Positions 50,090 to 61,186 of a stretch of 64,000 bases of DNA are shown piece by piece. The stretch covers positions 1-64,000 of the forward strand of contig CAZDFH010000002.1 of assembly GCA_964504915.1 (NCBI GenBank), read 5' to 3'. The stretch comes from CAJBLF01 sp964504915 (GTDB taxonomy: Bacteria > Patescibacteriota > Gracilibacteria > Absconditabacterales > Absconditicoccaceae). Below the pieces are notes generated by a model that was not told the DNA's origin, ran no database searches, and saw only the letters and a program-made list of their open reading frames with translations. How positions within the stretch are numbered: position 1 is the first letter of the stretch; the number at the start of each line of letters is the position of its first letter. The translations under genes were made by a program, and so were the position numbers.

Positions 50090-52141
50090 ATGCTAGAAGA
50101 AACAAAAAACATTGTATATGACGCCAAATACGTCAGTGATGTATCCGCCGCGGCGGACGATACTCCTGTCGATACGACGAGCATACCCAAGAAAAAATCC
50201 AGAGTAGATTTTACGTTTCTGGATAAACTCTTTTACGGATTATTCCCTAGTCTTGGACCAAAAAGTGTCACATCCAAAGGCGATAAAAAGGAAGTTTTAC
50301 CGGACAACGCTATCATCAAAGACCAAGAGCTCAGAGATCAGGTCAAATATTTGCTTGAATTACCTGATGATCAGTACGATGATAAAAAATTAACGAGTAA
50401 ACTGAGACAATATATCAGCGAGACGGAGAAAGAATACAATCAAGTCATCGCCGACTATAAATCACATATTTCCCCTTCTTATCGGGAATTTGTCCCTACA
50501 CGTTACAATGTGTCAGGACTTTTTGGTAAGACCTACTATGCACAGAGTTATCCTTCGTACATCGATGCCTTACGAACGAGAGATATGCTAGGTATGCATG
50601 CAAAGCGAGATATGTCCTGGTTTATCTATCCAGAAGATGATGCTGCTATCCAGTCAATGCTCAAAAATAGAGTCACGCAACTGAAGTCTGAGATTAGCGA
50701 TGCTCAACAAAAGTGAATTACCTTGGACGTCGAGATCGAACAACAGTACAGAGATGTACAGATGATCAGAGAAAAGCTGACGACTCGTGAAGAAAGATAT
50801 TTCGAAAGCTCTTTTTATATCAACTTGTATGAAGAGACTGAAGATAAACTCAAAGATGAAGGTAAAAAAATAGAACAGAAATTATCCGGATATGGTATCA
50901 GATTGAAAAACGCTATCCAAAGAATGGATGAGGGATTTAATTCTGGATTACCGCTCTGTATCGATGATCTTGGCATCCCTAGAAGTGCAGTGACTTCGTC
51001 ATTGGCTGGTGGATTTCCGTTTATGTCCAATGATTTGGTAGATGAAACTGGTATCTTGTATGGGTTAAACTTACAAACTGGCGGACTAGTTATTTTCGAT
51101 AGATTTAATTTTAAATTGCCAAATCAGAATAGTATCATTTTGGCTACTTCTGGTGCTGGAAAATCGTTTACGGTAAAATTGGAATCACTGAGATATCTCA
51201 TCAATGGTATCGACGTCATCATTATCGATCCAGAAAATGAATACCAAGCACTCTGCGAAAAGGTAGGTGGTACCTATATCCATGTATCTACAAATTCTCA
51301 GCAATATCTGAATCCATTTGATATTCCACCCAAAATCGAAGATGTGGAATATGGAAAAGGCGATCTCCTGAGAAGTCATATTATGAGCCTCATCGGCATG
51401 GTCAAATTGCTGATTGGTGGAGCAACACCAGAAGAAGATGCTATCCTAGATAAAGCATTACAAGGGACATATGCCTTGAAATGATTCTCTTTTGATGCAG
51501 AAAGCTATGAGGGGAAACAACCACCTATCATGGGCGATCTGATGAACACCTTGGAGAGTATGGACGGCGGTGACAAACTTGCCTTGAGATTGAGTAAATA
51601 CGTAAACGGTACATTTGGAAAGGTATTTAACAACTATACAAATGTCGATATCAATAATAAGATGACCGTATTTAGTATCAGAGATCTGGAAGATGCACTG
51701 AAAACACCAGCGATGTACAATGTACTCAACTTCATTCGGACTAAGGTAAGAGCACATAAGAAGCAAAGATATCTCGCTTGTGATGAAGCGTGGTTACTGC
51801 TGCAGAATGAAATCTCTGCTGAGTTCCTCTATGGTATCGTCAAAAGAGCAAGAAAATATGGACTATGAATCACGACCATCTCACAAGATATCGAAGATTT
51901 TGTCAAAAGTAGCTATGGGAAACCTATCATATCAAACTCTGCGTTACAGATTCTCTTGAAGCAATCTACTAGTTCTATCAAATCGTTGAATGAACTCATA
52001 GGACTTTCGGAGGCTGAACAAAGAAGATTGGTCTCTTGTGGTATCGGAGAAGGACTTATGTTCGCGGGCAACCAACACGTCAGCGTCAAAATCTTAGCAT
52101 CACCTACGGAGAAGGAATTTATTACTACTGATGTAAAATAA
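50090..52141 (+). CDS. virB4: VirB4/TraC-family secretion ATPase
   Basis: 683 aa. The N-terminal third is variable and charged; the AAA-type ATPase follows with RFNFKLPNQNSIILATSGAGKSF-type Walker A (ATSGAGKSFTVK, about residue 364), VIIIDPENEYQAL, Walker B YLACDEAWLLLQ near 565 and ITTISQDIEDF near 590. It energises a type IV secretion or conjugation-like apparatus at the inner membrane. TGA is read at four or more sites. 50144-50163 (tatccgccgcggcggacgat) is a palindrome read in frame near the N-terminus. The PrgI-like partner and pilin-like genes are encoded at 7.5-11.3 kb. Confidence 0.88.
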
Positions 52142-52145
52142 ATAA

Positions 52146-52199
52146 TCGATCGTAGGGGCGTTTAGTAAACGCCCGGGCGAATGATATTCGCCCCTACAA
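52146..52199. repeat. GTAGGGGCG-type palindrome
   Basis: GGGGCGTTTAGTAAACGCCC then GGGCGAATGATATTCGCCCC: two consecutive palindromes just after virB4. The first word is shared with 47848-47864. Confidence 0.7.
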
Positions 52200-52221
52200 A
52201 ACTTTATATACTATATCCATT

Positions 52222-53262
52222 ATGCCAGAAGTAGAGAAAAAAGATAGCAATAAAAATATGATGGCATTAGCTGCGTTGATGTTTTTTTCTCCGTTCATTC
52301 ATTATGTATCGACCAAAAGATCATTAAGCTCAGAGGAGAATGAAAAAAAATTTATCCGATGATATATCAAATTAGGCTATTTGAATCTACTCTTTCTTTT
52401 GCTTGCTATCGCTGCAGGGATAGGCGACTATCTCTTGCATAGTGCATTTTTGCAAGTCATGTACACGATCTGCATCGGTATTGTCCTCCTTATCCTGCTC
52501 GTATGAACGATTTGCATCTTGTCAAATGTATCACTTACCATCGGGAAAACATGAACTCTCACGTACTATGACATAGGAGAGAGGAAGAGTGTGATTGTAA
52601 AATTTCTTCCCCTGTACAACGTGTATCTCCGATATGCACTACATGAATTCTGAACACCTAATCGATGGCTCAAAGAATCATTACTCTGGCGAACATTTTT
52701 TGTCCTACTCGCACTGACTGGGCATCCGATTATTCTTAGTGTCATCATTGTCTTACTTATCTTGAGAGTGGCAACCTTAACTATGGGTATCGATGTTCTC
52801 CATCTGCAGACTAAAATGAGCATCAATAATCTTTTTACCAAAAATCCAGAAGAGATCCGATGATATGTGACAGGATTCGTTTTGTTTTTGCTGAAAGGAT
52901 TGTGAAGAATGGTTAGAACATCGGCCACTCCTCTCTCACTTCACGACTGTATAGAAGGAGAAAAGATAGCATATAGTCGTCTGTACAATATCACGCAATC
53001 TCGAACCGTGCGGATGGAATACCTATTTGCTCTGGGGCTCGGCTTCTTGTATCGATATCTGATCCAGCCCGATATGACGCAATGGACCTGATATGTGCCA
53101 CTAGCACTGATTGCGGGCAGATATCTCATCATGCTCTTCGCTTGGAAACATTTGCCAAGCATCCCCGTAGCGAGAGAACTTAGATTACTTGTAACCTTTT
53201 TGATCATACAACCGTTCCGCTTTTTATTTATGAGATCACGTCATGCACAAGTCCAATCGTAG
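52222..53262 (+). CDS. Polytopic membrane protein (346 aa), secretion-linked
   Basis: No family assigned. Eight or so hydrophobic helices, e.g. LNLLFLLLAIAAGIG, IVLLILLVGTICIL, TFFVLLALTGHPIILSVIIV, FALGLGFLYRYLI. It lies between virB4 and the surface protein, with its 3' end overlapping the next start by 20 bp, so translation is likely coupled. A channel or scaffold role is inferred from position only. Confidence 0.6.
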
Positions 53263-56116
53263 AACATGTATCTTACACTGATGAAAAATCCTTTCGTGAT
53301 TGTTGGGTCTGTTTTTGTTGTTTGGTGGTTTGTCCGTCTTCGCACAAAGCTGTCAACTGCTCCCGGGCCGAAATCCAAGCACGCTTGCTGATGGGCAATC
53401 AAAGACTTGATATATCAGTGCTAATGCTACCTATACACAGACCTGTGCACAACAACAAGGGATAATTACCTGTGCTAACGGGACCTTAACCAATGGGAAC
53501 ATCTATAGATATCCATCATGTACACCTCATACCTGGGCAAATTGTACGACACCAGCTATCGCAACACATTTATCTTTTGCACCATTATATAAGCTCTCCC
53601 TTGCGACACCATTGAAGAGCTGTAGCTCTGTCAAGCAAGATTTTCAGTGTATCAACGGGACATTTACTGGTGTTGGAGTTTCGTTATATCCTTTTGGCAC
53701 CTGTACTGATCCCAACCGAGCTCCTTGTGTAAATAGCTGGACTAATACATTTGTAAATAATGCTCAAACTATCATATGATATACCAACAATCATCCTATC
53801 CCTGGGCAAACCTGTGCTACACAGCAGAGAATACTGACGTGTGTAAATGGGACCTGGTCTGGATGAACCCAATCTTCTATGTATCCAAATTGTGCATCTT
53901 CTGGAACATTGGCTTCTTGTTATAATATATGGACCCAGACATGAACACTCAATGGCGTGAGCATCGTATGATATACGGCATCGCAACCAACTATTGTTGG
54001 ACAAACATGTCTGACACTTCAAAAATCTCTCACCTGTATCAATGGTATTCGATCTTGAGGTAATCAATCCAACCTTCACCCTACCTGTACTCCTTCTCCT
54101 ACGCTCGGCGCTTGTTATAATATATGGACACAAACGGGGGTAGCTAATGGAAGCCATATTATGGGCTATAGTGCTCCTCAGCCTACGCTCTTTGGACAAT
54201 CATGCCTCAATCTTCAAAGACCACTGACCTGTGTCAATGGCACATGGACTGGATGAAATCAAGCTTCCCTATACTCATGATGTACCAATACTATCACGGC
54301 TGGATCATGTTTTAATATACGGTCTCAAACGTGAGTCATGAACTGATGATTCATTGTCTGATATACGCAAGGTCTTGCAATGGAAAGCAATAATCAACAT
54401 TGTTCTACCTATGATGTCACCCTTCAATGTATCAATGGGACACGATCATGAGGTGACCAAAATTCATTAGCTTCTAGATGTGTCGATGTGTCTTCGGGCT
54501 CCTGCTACAACCCATTAAACTTTAGTTATGTAGGCAATCATCAATCTATTTATACCTATACAAGTCCATCAGCTACGATATTCTCTGGATGTAATGATCA
54601 GCTCAAGCATGTGACCTGTGAAAATGGAACACGAACATGATGAGGGGTCGTACAATGAAATATTAGTAATATGTCACTCTCGTGTAATAATTGTCATCTC
54701 CCTCGATGAGCTGTACTGAATAACGGCAGTGCTATTGACGCCTTTGCTAATTCGTGAGTGGACTATCCTCAGAGTTGTACTGACGTCAAGACAGTCTTGA
54801 GCTGTAATGGTTCTACACTGAATGGGAATCGACAAACCTATCAGTATCCTAGTTGTGTAGGATTTGGACAACTAACTGGAGGTGTGGATATTGGTATTGT
54901 ACCTACCTTTAGTGGACTTCCATGAGGTCGGACAGGGATGGCACAAAAAGCTAGTCCGGTCATTACGCTTGTCTTGAGAAACGGTGGTTTGTGAATATTG
55001 AATGGCTCTGCGAGCCCTGGCTTTCTTAGCTGTATTCGAAATGGATGAGGACAAGTCATTACCCTCTATAGTTCGCCAGCCATTTCTTCGCTTATTATCA
55101 ATTCTGGCACTAAACTAGAAGCCAATGTCAAACTCAATAGCGTATTTACCCAATCATTAGGAGTCAAAACTATCGTCTGTAGTCTCAAACCATCACTCTT
55201 CTCGCCAAGTTTCGCATGAACTGACATCTCAAGCAATAATATATGGAGTGGCTCATTCGAAGTCATGGAAGCATCAAGATTTGATCTCGCCATGAGTAGA
55301 AGTATTGAGTCTATTAGAAAAAATCTAGAAGCAGCGGAAGGAGTGCTAGGCACTCAATGAGTACAAAATTTTGTCTATAGTAAAGTGATGGATATTCTAG
55401 TACCATTGATTGTCGTCATCGGCATTCTTATCTCGCTCATCGGGTTTTACAAAATTATGTTTTCTGCTGAAGAGAAAGCAACGACGGAAGGAACGAACTA
55501 TATCATTTATGGGCTTCTGGGCATCATCGTCATCATGAGTGCAAAATTTATCTGATCAAATATCTACAATATCCTCACACCTACGGATGGCAACATTAAA
55601 TGATATCAGGTAGCTCAGCAGTTATACAGCAATATTATCTTCCCATTCATTAAGTTTGCAATGTACCTGGTATTGGGGGCTATGTTTGTGATTCTCGTAT
55701 CTCGCGTGATCACCTTCGTCTTTGGTACTGATAGTGATGCGAAGAAAAAAGCAGGTACATTAATCTGATGGAATGTACTTGGCATGCTCGTTATCATCGG
55801 AGCAAAACAGATTGTCGAAGCAGTATTTGGCAAACAGCAAGAGGTCATCAAAGATATTTCCAATCTCTGAGAGATAGGAAGCTGAATCTTGGCCGATAAA
55901 AATATTCCTCTCATTTATCAAGTAGTCAACTGGGTATTGGGACTTACTGCCCTTGTTATCTTGATTGTCATCATTGTCCAGACCATTATGCTGTTGACCA
56001 GCCCAAGTGATGAGAAACAAACGACGAATCTCAAAAAAAGTATCTTATATATGATTATCGGTATGTTTGTCATCGGCATAGGGTATCTGATAGTGAACTT
56101 TCTTGTAATAAACTAA
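53243..56116 (+). CDS. Large Cys-repeat surface protein with a T4SS-pilin/VirB6-like membrane tail
   Basis: 957 aa. Start ATG 53243 overlaps the preceding gene. A signal peptide around LLGLFLLFGGLSVFAQSC leads to about eight imperfect repeats of 55-65 residues over residues 30-550. Each follows the pattern CYNIWTQTG...GYT...GQTC......LTC.NGTWSG...YP.C, with paired Cys and many TGA-coded Gly. A linker and four membrane helices close the protein (about residues 716, 798, 843 and 891), the last pair resembling T4SS pilin/TrbC or VirB6-type segments. The protein would place a long disulfide-rich adhesin-like arm outside and its tail in the secretion channel. Confidence 0.7.
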
Positions 56117-56325
56117 ACTTTAAATAGGTATCTGTAAAATGAGATTTGGGTGAAACGAGTAAAATGGGATAACGGATAACTGTTAACCGTTAACCGTTAT
56201 CTGTTTTTACCCTTTTCACTGTTTTTACCCTTTTCACTCATTTTACTCCACCGCCCCTTCCCCTTGCATTTCTTATGGGAATTTGTATGGTTACTTAACC
56301 ATTTATCTTTTTATTATAGAAACAA
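56117..56325. repeat. Spacer with GTTAACC and TTTTTACCC repeats
   Basis: 209 bp. 56166-56200 has ataacggataactgttaaccgttaaccgttatc; 56202-56250 has three copies of ttttacccttttcact. Ends before secG. Confidence 0.6.
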
Positions 56326-56556
56326 ATGCACGCATTTCTCATCATCATTATGATACTCGCAGGTATTGTATTCGTTGGATCTGTCTTACTCATGTCACCA
56401 AAAGGTGGTATCGGTATGGGAATCTGATGACTTTCTGGAGCTAACGAATATGGAAGTAAAAAATCTTTGGAAACCAAGCTAAAGAAAGTAGCTATCGCTG
56501 CTGGTGTGATCTTCATCCTCATAGCTGTTATTTTACCTTATACCTCAGGGGCTTAA
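56326..56556 (+). CDS. secG: Protein translocase subunit SecG
   Basis: 76 aa. Two membrane helices with the conserved cytoplasmic loop: FLIIIMILAGIVFVGSVLLM, SPKGGIGMGIGG (two TGA) and a second helix VAIAAGVIFILIAVIL. Part of SecYEG. Its stop is 3 bp before the next gene. Confidence 0.88.
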
Positions 56557-56559
56557 TCC

Positions 56560-58542
56560 ATGCTATCTATCAATCAAAAACTCATCAAAAGGGTATTGAG
56601 ATATGTTTTTTTTGTGACGGTAGTTTGTTGGGTACTGATGAGTATCTATATAGGCTATCATTATGTTTGGTATTCTTCTGAAAGCATTAGTTCCAAAGGG
56701 GGTACTTTTGTAGAGGGGATCTTTGGCAAGACTTCATTTCTTCCTTACTTAGGAGATGATTATCAGAGTAATTTTTACCAGGGGCTTCTCTTCAATAGTT
56801 GTCTCAAGAATCCTTGAGGAGCTGTGGATGCAGCAGATCTCTGCCGTGTATGGACTGAGGACTCTCAAAATTTTGTCGTAGCTTTAAATAAAGGATTCAT
56901 ATGGTCAGATGGGACTCCTGTATCTATCCATGATCTCTTTTTCACCTACAATGATATTATCCGCAATAACAAATGGAATATCAATGGACTGAATGTATAC
57001 AAGGATCTCATTATCGTACAATGAACTGATAATAAACTTACAATAACTTTCCCTACTCCATCCAAAGATAATGTGTTCTTTTTCTCTAATTATATTCTCC
57101 CACAGCATATTCTCAAAGACTACGATATGGATAATTACAAGAAGACCTTTGGGTTTAACCCTGTGTACACCAACTGCGCGAATGTGGTGTCAGACTCTGT
57201 AGATCCCTATAGTCTTATTTTTAATCTTGCAGATTGTGCCAATACCAATCTTAATTTCTATCAGATCAAAAATACGCTATCATTTGATGACTTCAAGAAA
57301 TCTGCATCCAATGGATGAGCTGGGATGATAGATGCCTACGTAGGCAATGAGACATTAAATGGATATACTGCTCAACAACTTGCCACAAATAAAATGATTA
57401 CCGTGTTCTTCAATACTAATGCTCAGCAACTCCCCGTAAGAGTGAGGAGAGCTCTTGGTGGGCTGATTAAGCACAACTTCTATACTACAGGATATGAAAA
57501 TTTCATGCAAAAAAATATTGATGGATTGTTTGATGTCTTCCAGTCTACAGGAAGTAATGTCCAAGATCTTCTCAACCGTGACTACTCTGCTGGAAGTATT
57601 ACCAAAGAAGACTTGGTAGATATTAATGTACAACCATTGCCTAAGCAGCTTAGCATCACTACGGAAGATCAGAGACTAGCCTACTTTGTGGACTCCTGAT
57701 CTAGCTTCCCTCTCAAGATTACATTCGCTTCAGCTTATGATAGGATTAGTATGGAGTACAAAGGGAAATCTGTCCCTATCTCGTATACGGCCAAAACTAA
57801 AACAGCTGACTACACTATCACCATATCGGATAAAAACTTTGGTAGCGGACTCAACAAATATATGATCTACGGTTACGTCAAAAAACAAAAAAAACTTGCT
57901 GCGACTATAGATATCTACAATATGATCCCTAGCGAAATAGCTGATACTACCTCTAGTGGCTCTGCATCCAAAATTAAATTGAGTGTCATCTATTATGATA
58001 GTCCTCTCTATAATTTTATTGTTGAGAGAATGAAAAATATTTTCAAGCAATTTGGTATCGCCGACAATTTCACATTTGAGAAGATGACTACTGCGGAAGA
58101 GTTACAAGGCAGATTATTTGCAGGAGATTATGATATCCTTGTCTCTGTAGTCGATATGTGACAGGCCAAAGATTTCACCAGACTCTTTGGTACGGACAAA
58201 TCTGAGCTTAATCCTTCTCAGTATCAAAACCAGAGGCTTATGACACTCCTTCAAGATTATGTTCGTGGACAAAATCGTAAATCACTTATCGAGATTAATG
58301 CCATGTATTCTAAAGATATGCCCTTTGTCATCTTGGGTAAAATGTTTACCAAATTAAATATTAAACCTGATATCTCTGAGAAACTGCTTGGCACAGGGAT
58401 TACTTTACCAACGCTCGATGAAGCTAATCGAAGAGATGTAATCTATAAGAAACTTCAACTTGTCAGTAGTCTCCATATAGATGGGAAAAGAGTCCGGAGC
58501 TGGAGCAACTTTATGCACTTTTTGCAGAATAACCTGAAGTAA
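56560..58542 (+). CDS. Membrane-anchored solute-binding protein, family 5 (peptide ABC type)
   Basis: 660 aa. N-terminal helix RYVFFVTVVCWVLMSIYIGY anchors it. The family 5 signature follows: GTFVEGIFGKTSFLPYLG, FYQGLLFNSCL, NFVVALNKGFIWSDGTPVSI, HDLFFTYNDII; then the lobe with VFFNTNAQQLPVRVRRAL and a C-terminal QRLMTLLQDY. An anchor instead of a lipobox is unusual for Gram-positive-type cells, but plausible in a host-dependent CPR cell with one membrane. No permease or ATPase genes are adjacent. Confidence 0.82.
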
Positions 58543-58544
58543 GA

Positions 58545-58665
58545 ATGTACGAATTACCGAATGTACAAATTACCGAATTAATTTGAAAATTATAAAATTT
58601 TAAAATTTGGAAATTGTTTTGGAATAATTTGGAATAATTCGAAAAGTATTTGAATATTTATTTTA
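58545..58665. repeat. AT-rich short-period repeat block
   Basis: acgaattaccgaatgtacaaattaccgaatt followed by ttaaaatttggaaattgttttggaataatttggaata. Same family as 7007-7110 and 10750-10862. Ends just before the M50 protease start. Confidence 0.6.
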
Positions 58666-58681
58666 AACAATATATCAAGAA

Positions 58682-59317
58682 ATGTGAATTTTGGAAATCA
58701 TTCAGCTGGCGATTATCCTCGCCGTATCGATCGGAATGCATGAATATGCTCATGCATATGTTTCCTATCGTCTCGGCGATCCTACACCAAAATTACAATG
58801 AAGATTGACGCCAAATCCATTGAAACATATTGATCCGATCTGATTTCTGATGATATTTTTGATTCATTTCTGACGAGGCAAACCTGTGCAAATAAATCCC
58901 ATGTATTATAAACGTCCTATTCAGTGAGAGTTATTAGTTTCATTAGCAGGGCCTGCAATGAATATTTTATTAGCTATTGTCTGAATACTTATTATCTTGA
59001 TATATTCTAAACTGGGCTGAATTGCTTTCACGGACATCTTCATGAATAATATTGATCTCATGAATACGTTTTGGATGACGTTTACGTATATTAATATTGC
59101 TCTTGCTGTGTTTAATTTGATCCCAATTTTTCCTCTCGATGGATATAGATTTGTCAAAATGTTTTGGAAAAAAGCTTCTGATAAAATGGAACAATATCCT
59201 ATGTATTCTCTGATAGGTCTTGTGTTAATTCTGAGCCTGGGAACTGGTGTAATAGCCGTAGTAGCCAATCGAGTTTTCACGATATTATTTACTCTACTTG
59301 GACAAATTTTCTATTAA
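58682..59317 (+). CDS. M50-family site-2-type membrane metalloprotease
   Basis: 211 aa. Zinc motif SIGMHEYAHAYVSYRLGDPT (HExxH, about residues 19-23) and NLIPIFPLDGYRF (about 140) with the third ligand Asp. Five or six helices. ATG TGA start; many Gly by TGA including LTPNPL..GRGKP. Rhomboid/RseP-like cleavage of membrane proteins is the family role; short members like this one lack a PDZ domain. Confidence 0.9.
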
Positions 59318-59333
59318 CGAATTGATTCTGGGC

Positions 59334-59405
59334 AGCAAACCCCCTAAATCCCCCTTGTCAGGGGGACTCCCCCTCCTTGTCAAGGGAGGGGTTTGGGGTG
59401 GGTTT
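59334..59405. repeat. C-rich palindromic repeat
   Basis: CCCCCTAAATCCCCCTTGTCAGGGGGACT then CCCCTCCTTGTCAAGGGAGGGG, ending in tttggggtggg. Related in style to the palindromes inside dus at 43576-43640. Confidence 0.65.
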
Positions 59406-59447
59406 GTTAACAAAAAAATAAAATTATTTATTCGTTAATTATCAAAC

Positions 59448-60518
59448 ATGCTCGATAAATTATGAAATATAGAAAAGAAATATCTAGAGCTCAGAGAACA
59501 ATCCATGGATCCTGAGATTATTTCTGATCAAAAAAGATCGATTCAAATAAACAAAGAAATTTCTAGTCTCCAAGATCTCTATGATCTGATCCAATCATAT
59601 AAGAAATATGAAGAACAAGTAAAATCAGCGAATGAAATGCTAGTAAGTGAAAATGATCCTGATATGCTCGACATGGCCAAGGAAGAATTGAAAGATGGAG
59701 AAACTCATTTAGAAGATTTAGATAAAAAAATAAAAATTGCGCTCTTACCTCAAGATCCAAATGACGATAAGGATGTGTTCTTGGAAATCAGACCAGCAGC
59801 AGGCGGAGATGAAGCATGACTGTTTGGCGCTGAATTACTTAGGATGTACCTAGGATATGCAGCGAGGAAATGATGGAAGGTAGAAATTATGGAAGAACAA
59901 CTCTCAGATATCGGTGGAGTAAAATTTGTGATGCTCAAGGTGTCATGAACTAAAGTCTATGCCATGATGAAATTTGAAAGCTGAGTCCATAGAGTGCAGA
60001 GAATCCCAGCGACAGAAAGTCAGGGAAGAGTCCATACATCTACCGTCACCGTAGCCATCATGCCAGAAGCCGAAGATGTGGATATCAAATTAGATCCCAA
60101 AGACGTAGAGATGGATACCTTTGCAGCATCCAGTAGTGGAGGCCAGAATGCAAACAAAAACCAGACCTGAGTCAGACTTCGTCATTTACCTAGTGGGTTG
60201 ATTGTAACTATTGGTGATAGCAAATCACAGTTGCAGAACAAAGATAAAGCACGATCCGTCTTGAAAGCAAGACTCTATCAGATAGAACTCGATAAGAAAA
60301 CGGCCGAGACAAAATCCATCAGATGAGATCAGATCGGAAGTGGTGATAGATCAGAAAAAATCAGAACTTATAATTTCCCTCAAGATAGAATTACTGATCA
60401 CCGCATTCATCAATCATGGTCTAACCTACCAGTATTTATGACAGGTGATATCGACGATATGATCCAAGCACTAGTGATAGAAAACCAGACAAGATTATTG
60501 GAAGAGAGTATGAAATAG
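59448..60518 (+). CDS. prfA: Peptide chain release factor 1
   Basis: 356 aa. Domain 1 helices, then the stop-codon-reading loop RIPATESQGRVHTSTVTV (PAT tripeptide, about residue 186, diagnostic of RF1, UAA/UAG) and the catalytic GGQ (SSGGQNANKNQ, about residue 230). RF1-type PAT rather than RF2's SPF is visible. About ten in-frame TGA codons give Gly, e.g. DEAGLFGAE and QTGVRLRHLPSG, so the gene itself needs the altered code. No prfB is present in the window, as expected if UGA is never a stop. Confidence 0.95.
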
Positions 60519-60563
60519 ATATGAGATTTGTGAACATAAGTTTTATCCTCTAATGTCACCACC

Positions 60564-61037
60564 ATGGAAGACTTAAACTATGTGGCTCTACGGAAGGACA
60601 TTGCACAGAATCGCTTTTGAAAGAAAGCTGAAGAGGTTTTTAGTATCTTGAACTACGATACTAGCATACTCGATGAAATCTCTGCAGAGAGAGCGAAAAA
60701 AACCCCTTCAAAAGAATGAAAAGCATTGAATCACGAATTCCAACATTTAACCTGAAACATTACCTGAACCGTCTATCATTATTTAGATTATGTCGAAGCG
60801 CACTTGAATAATAAAGACACTGCCAAACAGGCGAAGAAAGTACTTGAGCCAGTGTTTAAAAAGATCAATAGACTTTGTGAGGCCTTAAGATTCATCCTTA
60901 CCACTTATCAGAGAGAAGATATACAAGAGACCAACTACGCTGATTGAACATCATGATATCTCAATCCTAATGGGCTTCAATGAATTTTCTGAGCAGAATA
61001 TAAATCAATAAGTGCTTTATTAAAAGGAATGGAATAA
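60564..61037 (+). CDS. Hypothetical protein (157 aa)
   Basis: Not recognised. ATG 60564, TAA 61035-61037; nine TGA-Gly codons, several near the C-terminus (GTSGYLNPNGLQGIFG). Mostly helical and soluble. It follows prfA by 45 bp and may be co-transcribed. Confidence 0.55.
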
Positions 61038-61186
61038 TAGGAGAAAGTATGAAATAATTACTGGATTACTTTTCCTTGATTTCACTTTTGTAATGAATAC
61101 ATATCACTCAGCGATAAAGTTTTTTGGTCTAACAAAAAAATAATAAATAAGGGTTGCGTCTTTATTTATTTTTTTAAGAAAAAATT

